Below are positions 21,634 to 27,575 of a stretch of DNA of 34,785 bases, one piece after another. Made by a program: the position numbers and the translations under genes. Under the pieces are notes generated by a model. That model worked only from the letters and a program-made list of their open reading frames with translations. It searched no databases and was not told where the DNA came from. Every line of letters begins with the position of its first letter. The first letter of the stretch is position 1. The stretch comes from Candidatus Curtissbacteria bacterium RIFCSPLOWO2_02_41_11 (lineage in GTDB: Bacteria; Patescibacteriota; Microgenomatia; Curtissbacterales; GWA2-41-24): assembly GCA_001775055.1 (NCBI GenBank), contig MFBU01000025.1:1-34785 (forward strand), given 5' to 3'.

Positions 21634-23811
21634 TTAAGGCGGTTCACCCTCCGAAGCTTTCTTGACATCCAAAGCTTTAGCGTCGGATGTAGCGAAGGAG
21701 GGTTTTTTCCAAGAGGCATATTTACACTCTGGATAGTTTTCGCATCCCCAAAAACTTTTGCCGCGCTTGGTTCTTTTGACCACTATCTTGCCACCGTCTT
21801 CAGGGCAAGTCAAACCGGTTGGAGCAGCCAAAGTCTTGGTGTTTTTACATTCCGGAAAACCAGAGCAGGCCAAAAACTTGCCGAATTTTCCGTATCTTAT
21901 AACCATTGGTTTGCCGCATTTTTCGCACTTTTCTTCTGTTTCCTCAACCTCTACTTTTACTTTTTGAGCTTCTTGATCAACTTTTTCAACCAGTTTCTCA
22001 AAAGGTTGCCAGAACTTTTCCATCGTATCTGGCATCTGCAGTTTTCCCTGAGCAATCCGGTCCAAATCATTTTCCATCTCTGCTGTAAATGAAAAATCAA
22101 CAATTTCGCCAAAATTGGCAACCAAAAAATCAACTGCTGCCTTGCCTATTGGCGTCGGCGCAATCTTCCGGCCATCAACTCTTTCGATATAAATCCTCTC
22201 ATAAAGGGTAGAGATTGTCGGCGCGTAAGTGGATGGTCTGCCAATTCCATATTTTTCAAGTTCTCTAATTAAAGTTGCTTCGGTAAATCTTGGCGGCGGT
22301 TCGGTGAATTTTTGCTGAGAATTAACCTTTATAAAATCAAGATTCTCATCTTTAACTAAATCCGGCAATAACTGTTCCTTGATTGGCGGTTTCTCATAAA
22401 CCTTGTACCAACCGTCAAACCTGACTCTCTGTCCAGTCGCGCGTAAAAGATAAGTTGGAAAGTCACGGGTGGCACGACTGGTAGGGCTCCTGACAGCGCG
22501 CAAGGCGAAAGAATCGGAAGGTTGAGAAGGTTTGGATGATTCAGAAGACTGAGCACTGGCGGGAGGGAAAGTCGTGACAGGACCCGTGGCTGTTGCCGTG
22601 ACGTCTACCACCGTTTCGGCAACTACCGCCTCCGCCATTTGACATGCCACCATTCGTTTCCAGACTAAATCATATAATTTTTTATGATCACTATTTGTCA
22701 CTTGTAACTTGTCACTTGTCACTTGTATATTTGTCGGCCTAATCGCCTCATGGGCCTCCTGCGCCAACCGTGATTTAACCTTATATTTGCGGGGAACAGC
22801 CGGCAAATATTTAGTACCATAAACTTCTCCAATATATTTGCGAGCTGCCTCCACTGCCTGCGGTGCCAGATTAACCGAATCGGTACGCATATAAGTAATC
22901 AGTCCTTGCTCATAAAGGTCTTGGGCAACTCTCATTGTTTTTTTCGGGCTAAAACCAAACTTTGTCGATGCTACCTGCTGCAAGGTTGAAGTCGTAAAAG
23001 GCGGACTTGGATTTTTTTTAGCGTCTTTGGTTTTTACTTCGGCGACTTTATACTGGGCTTTTTCAAAATCCGCAACTATTTTTTCGGCCTCTTTCTCATT
23101 CTTAACTTCCGCTCTTTCCTGACCAACCTTGATTAAAGTCGCGACAAATTCTTTACCCTTTGACTTTTCACTTTGACTTTCAAGTATCGCCTCAATAATC
23201 CAATATTCCTGCGGCATAAATGCCTCGATCTCTCTTTCCCGATCAACGACTATTCTCAAAGCCACCGACTGCACGCGACCGGCAGAAAGACCGCTTTTGA
23301 CTTTTTTCCAAAGCAGTGGTGAAAGTTTATAACCGACTAACCTGTCCAAAACCCTTCTGGCCTGCTGGGCGCGAACCAAATCATCATCAATTTTTCGGGG
23401 ATGCTCAAATGCCTCCATCACCGCGTCTTTAGTTATTTCATGGAACACCACTCTTGAATAATTTGGACTTTTGCCTGCCCCTCGAAGCCTTGGCGAAGTG
23501 GGGACTTTTCCCTTCACACTTATCACTTGCAGTAAGTTCCAGGCAATTGCCTCGCCTTCCCGATCCGGATCAGTCGCCAGCCACAGCTTATCAGCGCCAG
23601 CTGCCTCGCGAGCCAAATTATTGACGGATTTAATTTTTTCTTTGGGAATTACATACTTTGGCGCAAAACTATTTTCGACATCCACCCCGAATTCACCGCG
23701 CGGCAAATCCCTCACATGCCCCATTGAAGCAGTGATTTGATAATCCTTTCCTAAAAATTGACTCAAAGTCCTTGCCTTTGTCGGAGATTCAACTATTACT
23801 AAATTCTTCAT
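21634..23811 (-). CDS. topA: DNA topoisomerase I with several repeat-derived insertions
   Basis: 725-aa type IA topoisomerase that relaxes negative supercoils. Toprim domain: IVESPTKA at 7-14 and DPDREGE at 81-87. SAGRVQSVALR at about 177-187. Active-site Tyr307 in GLITYMRTDS. Two C-terminal Cys4 zinc ribbons (CEKCGKPMV..CSGFPEC; CPEDGGK..CENYPEC). Four segments are encoded by repeats: about residues 103-114 (26-bp palindrome), IQVTSDKLQVTNSD (heptamers), a roughly 40-residue Ser/Pro-rich stretch (120-bp element) and the tail PSFATSDAKALDVKKASEG (nested palindromes). No Shine-Dalgarno; heptamers sit just upstream. Confidence 0.97.
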   Translation of the reverse strand: MKNLVIVESPTKARTLSQFLGKDYQITASMGHVRDLPRGEFGVDVENSFAPKYVIPKEKIKSVNNLAREAAGADKLWLATDPDREGEAIAWNLLQVISVKGKVPTSPRLRGAGKSPNYSRVVFHEITKDAVMEAFEHPRKIDDDLVRAQQARRVLDRLVGYKLSPLLWKKVKSGLSAGRVQSVALRIVVDREREIEAFMPQEYWIIEAILESQSEKSKGKEFVATLIKVGQERAEVKNEKEAEKIVADFEKAQYKVAEVKTKDAKKNPSPPFTTSTLQQVASTKFGFSPKKTMRVAQDLYEQGLITYMRTDSVNLAPQAVEAARKYIGEVYGTKYLPAVPRKYKVKSRLAQEAHEAIRPTNIQVTSDKLQVTNSDHKKLYDLVWKRMVACQMAEAVVAETVVDVTATATGPVTTFPPASAQSSESSKPSQPSDSFALRAVRSPTSRATRDFPTYLLRATGQRVRFDGWYKVYEKPPIKEQLLPDLVKDENLDFIKVNSQQKFTEPPPRFTEATLIRELEKYGIGRPSTYAPTISTLYERIYIERVDGRKIAPTPIGKAAVDFLVANFGEIVDFSFTAEMENDLDRIAQGKLQMPDTMEKFWQPFEKLVEKVDQEAQKVKVEVEETEEKCEKCGKPMVIRYGKFGKFLACSGFPECKNTKTLAAPTGLTCPEDGGKIVVKRTKRGKSFWGCENYPECKYASWKKPSFATSDAKALDVKKASEGEPP
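21647..21702. repeat. Nested pair of 26-bp palindromic modules
   Basis: The outer module CCCTCC-GAAGCTTT...AGCGAA-GGAGGG is split by 30 bp (21661-21690). These 30 bp are CTTG plus a complete second module ACATCC-AAAGCTTTAGCGTC-GGATGT. Removing them restores a perfect 6+14+6 unit, so one module inserted into another. Thirty bases preserve the reading frame of the topA tail. Confidence 0.85.
22464..22588. repeat. About 120-bp dispersed element inside topA
   Basis: Terminal inverted repeat CACGGGT (22464-22470) and ACCCGTG (22582-22588), with a second inner pair CACGAC/GTCGTG. Shares GACAGCGCGCA and GAGCACTGGCGGGA blocks with the intergenic copy at 6050-6168. It is translated in frame as a Ser/Pro/Ala-rich segment between TopA domains. 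Confidence 0.7.
22695..22722. repeat. Heptamer repeat inside topA
   Basis: Units TTGTCAC, TTGTAAC, TTGTCAC, TTGTCAC; read as part of IQVTSDKLQVTNSD. Confidence 0.88.
23478..23503. repeat. 26-bp palindromic module inside topA
   Basis: Arms CCCCTC (23478-23483) and GTGGGG (23498-23503), with one mismatch, around GAAGCCTTGGCGAA. Inserted within the Toprim domain after the DxDxEGE region. Confidence 0.75.
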
Positions 23812-23826
23812 TTAATGTCTTTTTAT

Positions 23827-23847
23827 GTCAGTTGTCAGTTGTCAGTT
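23827..23847. repeat. Heptamer repeat upstream of topA
   Basis: Three perfect units of GTCAGTT, 15 bp upstream of the topA start. Confidence 0.85.
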
Positions 23848-23935
23848 ACTGCCATCTACTCTCCACCATTTTTATCATGCTTGTCAAGACCCCCTACTCG
23901 CGCAAAAATTTCCAAAAAATGATATCTTTTAGGAA

Positions 23936-24607
23936 ATGATCAAACTCGTCGCCTTTGATTGGAACGGAACCTTAATTGCAGATGCTCAAACTGTAGTCGA
24001 TTGCTCAAACGAACAACTAAAAATATTTGGCAATAAAAAAATAGATATAAAAAATTACCGTCAAAACTTCGAAATTCCTGTAAACAAATTTTTCAAAAAC
24101 ATCGGGTTACACCCAAAAAATATCGAAAAAAACTACATGAAATCCGGCGACATTTTTCATACCTGTTATGAGAAAAAGGTTAACAAACTCAGAACAAGGG
24201 CAGGAACTAAAAAAACTTTAGAATGGCTAAAATTGCGAAAAATAAATTCGGTTATCGTCAGCAATCACGCAGTGGACAGAATCCATAAGCAAATCGTACG
24301 CTTAAAAATAGTGCAAAATTTCGACGAAATTTTGGCAAATCGCCACACTCATGATTCTTACACTATAAAGGGCAAAGAAAATAGATTAATCGACTATATA
24401 CAAAGCAAAAGGTTAAAACCGACAGAAGTTTTGGTTATAGGGGACACACAAGAGGAAATAATAATCGGTCAAGATATGGGGGCAAGAACAGTCGCGATCA
24501 CTAACGGGCATTCCTCTATAGTCCGCCTCAAAGCCGCCAAGCCGGATTTTCTAATCAATAACCTTGGAGAATTGATCGCTATAATCAGACAAATAAATAA
24601 AAATTGA
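23936..24607 (+). CDS. HAD-superfamily hydrolase (phosphoglycolate phosphatase-like)
   Basis: 223-aa HAD phosphatase. Motif I DWNGTL (nucleophile D8, with N10 in place of the usual second Asp), motif II VSN around residue 120, Lys motif in KGKENRL and motif III VIGDTQEEIIIGQDMG. The cap is helical, inserted after motif I. Its natural substrate cannot be assigned; small phosphate esters such as phosphoglycolate are typical. It is the only full-length enzyme on the plus strand here and its codons are richer in A than neighbouring genes, which may reflect strand or separate acquisition. It is convergent with dprA. Confidence 0.88.
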   Translation: MIKLVAFDWNGTLIADAQTVVDCSNEQLKIFGNKKIDIKNYRQNFEIPVNKFFKNIGLHPKNIEKNYMKSGDIFHTCYEKKVNKLRTRAGTKKTLEWLKLRKINSVIVSNHAVDRIHKQIVRLKIVQNFDEILANRHTHDSYTIKGKENRLIDYIQSKRLKPTEVLVIGDTQEEIIIGQDMGARTVAITNGHSSIVRLKAAKPDFLINNLGELIAIIRQINKN

Positions 24608-24627
24608 AGATTTAAAATTGAAGATTT
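24603..24627. repeat. Heptamer repeat between convergent genes
   Basis: ATTGAAG, ATTTAAA, ATTGAAG and a partial ATTT unit, in the gap between the HAD gene and dprA. Confidence 0.6.
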
Positions 24628-24630
24628 CTT

Positions 24631-25722
24631 TTACTCTCCCCACATTCCCGAACCGTAGTTTTTGACTAAACCCCGAAGTTCCAAAAGTGATAACGTGGAT
24701 GAAACTTTATCAATTTTTAAACCACTCTCTCTGGCAATCACGTCTATATGTTTTGACTGCCCATCCAGTAAATCCAATATTGTTCTTTCCATCTTGTCTA
24801 ATTTTCCAGTCTCAAGTTTCTTGTTTCCGGTATCCAGTTGCCTTTGTTTCCTCTCAATATCCAAAACCTGCAGAATATCAGCCGCTTCCGTTGCCGGATG
24901 CACGCCTTCTTTGATTAGATTATTAGTCCCCACACTCATTTTGCTATTTACTGGTCCGGGCACGGCAAAGACTTCCCTGCCTTGTTCGGCCGCGCATCCG
25001 GCGGTAATCAAAGACCCGGAATCAACCGCTGCCTCTGTTACTAAAACTCCCAATGATAGTCCTGAGATAATTCGGTTTCTGGCGGGGAAGTTCGAAGGAA
25101 CTGAAGGAAAACCCAAGGGAAATTCAGAAACTATTGCCCCGTTTTGGATTATTTTTTCTGCTAAAGTTTTGTTCTCCGGCGGATAAATCAAATCAACACC
25201 ACTTCCCAAAACCGCAATTGTTCGGCCACCGCTATCGATCGCTGTCTTGTGAGCAATACTGTCGATTCCCCGCGCTAGCCCCGAAACTATCGCAAGACCA
25301 GCCTGCACCAACTCCAACACCAACATCTCTGTCACCTGTCTGCCATAAACGGTTGCATACCTTGCACCAACAACCGCAATCGCCAAATCATCCGAAGGTA
25401 TCAAACTACCTTTATAATAAAGCACCGGCGGGGAATCGGAAATCTGGCGTAAATTTGCCGGATAATCCCGATCCAAAAGCGAAACAACTTTAATTCCCCG
25501 CTCATAAACCGTCTGAAGATAAATTTTCGGGTCAACTTTTTGCCGAAATGCAAGTATCGACTCGCGTGTTTTGGAATCAACTTTTAGTTTATTGATTTTC
25601 TCGTAAGGCGCTTCCCAAAATTTTTGCAAACGCTTGAAGTATCGAAGTAAATAATTAAAAGTAGCACTACCGACACCCGGTATTGCAGAAGTCGCCACCC
25701 AATAGGCAAGTTCCTTATTCAC
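24631..25722 (-). CDS. dprA: DNA processing protein DprA
   Basis: 363 aa. Loads RecA on incoming single-stranded DNA during transformation. An N-terminal helical part (about 1-70) is followed by the Rossmann-like DprA core with VVGARYATVYGRQ, SGLARGIDSIAH, GRTIAVLGSGVDLIYPPEN and SEFPLG..P..FPARNRIISGLS. A C-terminal winged helix follows (MERTILDLLDG to the end). A degenerate heptamer tract encodes the linker RKQRQLDTGNKKLETGKLDK. The start is GTG 25722, overlapping the RAYT stop. A decayed second copy of this start lies 725 bp upstream at 26447, past the transposase gene. Confidence 0.96.
   Translation of the reverse strand: MNKELAYWVATSAIPGVGSATFNYLLRYFKRLQKFWEAPYEKINKLKVDSKTRESILAFRQKVDPKIYLQTVYERGIKVVSLLDRDYPANLRQISDSPPVLYYKGSLIPSDDLAIAVVGARYATVYGRQVTEMLVLELVQAGLAIVSGLARGIDSIAHKTAIDSGGRTIAVLGSGVDLIYPPENKTLAEKIIQNGAIVSEFPLGFPSVPSNFPARNRIISGLSLGVLVTEAAVDSGSLITAGCAAEQGREVFAVPGPVNSKMSVGTNNLIKEGVHPATEAADILQVLDIERKQRQLDTGNKKLETGKLDKMERTILDLLDGQSKHIDVIARESGLKIDKVSSTLSLLELRGLVKNYGSGMWGE
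24806..24847. repeat. Degenerate heptamer tract inside dprA
   Basis: Six diverged 7-bp words (CCAGTCT, CAAGTTT, CTTGTTT, CCGGTAT, CCAGTTG, CCTTTGT) in the linker before the winged helix. Confidence 0.5.
25694..25722. repeat. Functional copy of the duplicated dprA 5' end
   Basis: The first codons of dprA (minus strand GTGAATAAGGAACTTGCC and on) match 26420-26447 except for two one-base indels. The two copies bracket the RAYT gene. Confidence 0.8.
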
Positions 25723-26348
25723 GCTCGCTTTTCACCCCAATTCAAGACCCGGACTTGAGAAGGAGTATCTTCGAATAGATACTTCGCAATTAAATCCCTA
25801 AGCCTTTTTTTCTCCTCTCCCTTCAAAAATTCTCTGTATTTATTATTCCAGTTCTCACCAAAATAACTACTTACGAAATCAGTATCCACGATGTCATCGT
25901 CTGTCATTCCCAAGTAAATTCTAAGTGAGGACCACCAATAGTCTTCAAGTCTATTTCCCCCAAGAACTTCTAAAGGATTTAAATGGATATATCTTGTCAG
26001 ATGTAGCAAATATTCATCGTTATCTACATTTATCGCCTTAAATCTTCCCTGAAACAAAGGGCCTACTCGCTCATACCTTTTATTAAAATACATCGCATAA
26101 GCAAGGTTCAATCTGTTGATAAACTTGGAAATAGGCTCGTCAGTATTCTGCTTAATAAGCAAGTGAAAATGGTTAGGCATTAGACAATAAGAAATAACGG
26201 AAACGTTGTGCAAGGTTTTGTATTCTTTTAACTTGCTTGTAAATCGTTTCTTATCTGCTTTGTCGAGGAAAATTGTCCTTTTTTCGGATCCGCGGGAATA
26301 GACATGATAATAGCCCCCAGCAAAAAATATTGGTCCTCTATAAGGCAT
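25719..26348 (-). CDS. REP-associated tyrosine transposase (RAYT, Y1 HUH family)
   Basis: 209 aa, related to IS200/IS605 TnpA. HUH motif in MPNHFHLLI (H60, H62); catalytic Tyr120 in TRYIHLNPL; GYYHVYSRG near the start and LFQGRFKA in the core. It is complete and apparently undamaged. RAYTs nick single-stranded DNA at REP-type palindromes and are usually single-copy domesticated genes. It is flanked by the 14-mer CAAGACCCGGACTT at 25743 and 26381. Its 3' part carries a hairpin (AGTATCT 25764-25770 with AGATACT 25777-25783). Its stop is formed by the dprA start. A promoter whose -35 box lies in the flanking repeat reads into it. It probably inserted at the dprA start. Confidence 0.92.
   Translation of the reverse strand: MPYRGPIFFAGGYYHVYSRGSEKRTIFLDKADKKRFTSKLKEYKTLHNVSVISYCLMPNHFHLLIKQNTDEPISKFINRLNLAYAMYFNKRYERVGPLFQGRFKAINVDNDEYLLHLTRYIHLNPLEVLGGNRLEDYWWSSLRIYLGMTDDDIVDTDFVSSYFGENWNNKYREFLKGEEKKRLRDLIAKYLFEDTPSQVRVLNWGEKRA
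25743..25756. repeat. 14-bp repeat at the 3' end of the RAYT gene
   Basis: CAAGACCCGGACTT, a near-palindrome, identical to 26381-26394 on the other side of the transposase gene. Here it is inside the RAYT coding region. Confidence 0.75.
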
Positions 26349-26354
26349 AAGGAC

Positions 26355-26383
26355 AAAATAGAGGATAAACCAACCGAAGTCAA
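26355..26383 (-). promoter_or_regulatory. Promoter of the RAYT gene
   Basis: Minus strand TTGACT (26378-26383) and TATTTT (26355-26360), spacer 17. The ATG at 26348 is 6 bp past the -10 box. The -35 box overlaps the flanking 14-bp repeat. Confidence 0.6.
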
Positions 26384-26408
26384 GACCCGGACTTAAGCTC
26401 GCTTAAGT
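26381..26408. repeat. 14-bp repeat plus hairpin at the 5' side of the RAYT gene
   Basis: CAAGACCCGGACTT (26381-26394), then a hairpin ACTTAAG-CTCG-CTTAAGT (26391-26408) that overlaps its end. Candidate left-end recognition structure for the transposase. Confidence 0.65.
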
Positions 26409-26447
26409 CGCACTAGCTGCCACCCAAATAGGCAAGTTCTTATTCAC
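26402..26447 (-). pseudogene. Decayed original start of dprA
   Basis: On the minus strand GTG at 26447 begins VNKNLPIWVAASAT-stop, aligned with dprA VNKELAYWVATSA. One base is lost and one gained, so the frame is disturbed for only four codons, and TAA follows after 14 codons. It begins three bases after the stop of the 26451-26798 gene, where dprA would have started before the transposase arrived. Confidence 0.7.
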
Positions 26448-26450
26448 TAG

Positions 26451-26798
26451 TCAGAAGTTACTTACTGCTGGTTCTCTTCTCCGATCCTCTCTTATAGCTT
26501 CAGCTCTTCTTGTTATCGCCTGTACAACTTTCTCCTGGCCCAATAAAGTTAACACACTGTTGAGCACAGTTACCTTCCCACAGTTAAACAAATGTTGACC
26601 TTTAACATCTTGAGACCGCATCTCCTTAGGAATTCTTTCTATTTGCAATAGAGTATTAGTAGTAACATCAAGATCCCTAATTAATTCAGTTACATCAAGT
26701 TCTGTTAAGGCTCTTACATCTGCCAACTCCGCACCTGTTCTCTCTCGAACCATTCCTTCCAAACCGGAAGCAAAGTCCTCTCGATCTTTCCCAACCAT
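26451..26798 (-). CDS. Hypothetical helical protein upstream of the original dprA start
   Basis: 115 residues, charged and helical (MVGKDREDFASGLEGMVRE and on), with one Cys and no recognised family. It has a clear promoter and a strong AAGGAGGG 5 nt before the ATG, unlike most housekeeping genes here. Its stop is three bases from the remnant of the old dprA start, so the two were probably an operon before RAYT insertion. Confidence 0.55.
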   Translation of the reverse strand: MVGKDREDFASGLEGMVRERTGAELADVRALTELDVTELIRDLDVTTNTLLQIERIPKEMRSQDVKGQHLFNCGKVTVLNSVLTLLGQEKVVQAITRRAEAIREDRRREPAVSNF

Positions 26799-26819
26799 AT
26801 TACCCTCCTTTCAGGTCGA

Positions 26820-26849
26820 AGTTTATTCTCAATAGGAATAACTTGTCAA
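26820..26849 (-). promoter_or_regulatory. Promoter of the 26451-26798 orphan
   Basis: TTGACA (26844-26849), spacer 18, TAAACT (26820-26825) on the minus strand; same boxes and spacing as at 10049-10078. Its leader of about 15 nt contains the Shine-Dalgarno. Confidence 0.6.
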
Positions 26850-27487
26850 ATTTTAGTTATCAGCCGAAGTTCTAGGTTACACCGTTTGCTTATAAATCTA
26901 GCCGATTTTTTTGCCTGACTTTTGCGGAATTGTAAGGATATTGATCCGTTATTTTTCTTAAGCTCTGATACTACGTCAGCAATACTCTTTTCATCAAACG
27001 CCAAAGCTACATTTTTGTAATTTTTAACTGCCGCTCGAATTAACGCTTGGCCGCCGATATCCATGCTCTCGGGGAAGTTTTTAGGGTCCGGTTTGTACAA
27101 ATCAACCACCACCAGATCAAAAGGTTCAAAATCAGCAGTACTTATCGTTCGAGCCTGTCGAGAACTTGACTTTAAAGAAACTTCTCGACTCCGCTTCGCT
27201 TCGCTCGAAGAATATAAATCGTTCCTCAACGCATCAAGATGTTTCTTATTTGTTCTATCTGCAAGTATCCTCGCAAAAATTGCGCGATCCAAACTTTTAA
27301 CCCTGCCGTCAAAATCAAATCCTGTGACTACTGACTTTGCACTGTAACCTTTTGACTTTAAATATTTGACTGTTCCTTCGGTCCCCCAGAATTTGACTTG
27401 ATTTTTATCAAGAACTTTAAGTAAAGGATCCAAAATTTTTTTGGTAAACACCGCCGCAAAAATGTTTTTTACTGGAATATTATTCAT
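26846..27487 (-). CDS. purH: IMP cyclohydrolase half of a split PurH
   Basis: 213 aa corresponding to the N-terminal MGS-like domain of bifunctional PurH, which closes FAICAR to IMP. Matching blocks: FWGTEGTVKYLKSKGY, GFDFDGRVKSLDRAIFARILADR, FDLVVVDLYKPDPKNF, SMDIGGQALIRAAVKNYKNVALAFD and SLQFRKSQAKKSARF. The AICAR transformylase part is not fused but is encoded just upstream, so gene order is reversed relative to domain order. The segment EAKRSREVSLKSSSRQARTISTADFEP, split as EAKRSREVSLKSS plus SRQARTISTADFEP, is encoded by two palindromic repeats inserted in frame. Confidence 0.88.
   Translation of the reverse strand: MNNIPVKNIFAAVFTKKILDPLLKVLDKNQVKFWGTEGTVKYLKSKGYSAKSVVTGFDFDGRVKSLDRAIFARILADRTNKKHLDALRNDLYSSSEAKRSREVSLKSSSRQARTISTADFEPFDLVVVDLYKPDPKNFPESMDIGGQALIRAAVKNYKNVALAFDEKSIADVVSELKKNNGSISLQFRKSQAKKSARFISKRCNLELRLITKI
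27147..27165. repeat. Palindromic repeat inside the cyclohydrolase gene
   Basis: GTTC-GAGCCTGTCGA-GAAC; same core type as 20316-20341 with different but matching arms. Confidence 0.65.
27171..27219. repeat. Dispersed hairpin element with conserved ends, copy 3
   Basis: TTTAAAGAAACTTCTCGACT at the left and GCTCGAAGAATATAAAT at the right, around a short CCGCTTCGCTTC centre. In frame within the cyclohydrolase gene, 5 bp from the previous palindrome. Confidence 0.65.
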
Positions 27488-27489
27488 AG

Positions 27490-27560
27490 TCTTTAAGGTA
27501 ACTTCTCGACTCCCCCGCTAACATCTTTGAAGTTGTGGCGGGTCGCTCGAAGAATAAATT
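27490..27560. repeat. Dispersed hairpin element with conserved ends, copy 2
   Basis: CTTTAAGGTAACTTCTCGACT at the left (21 positions, core GGTAACTTCTCGACT) and GCTCGAAGAATAAAT at the right. The centre is an inserted hairpin: CCCGC (27513-27517) pairs with GCGGG (27537-27541) around AACATCTTTGAAGTTGT. It fills the gap between the two purH genes. Confidence 0.65.
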
Positions 27561-27575
27561 TTTGCTAATTCGCAT

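Noticed and set aside
621-24847. CRISPR array explanation for the tandem repeats
   Set aside because: Units are 7-9 bp without spacers, differ at each site, and no cas gene is in the window.
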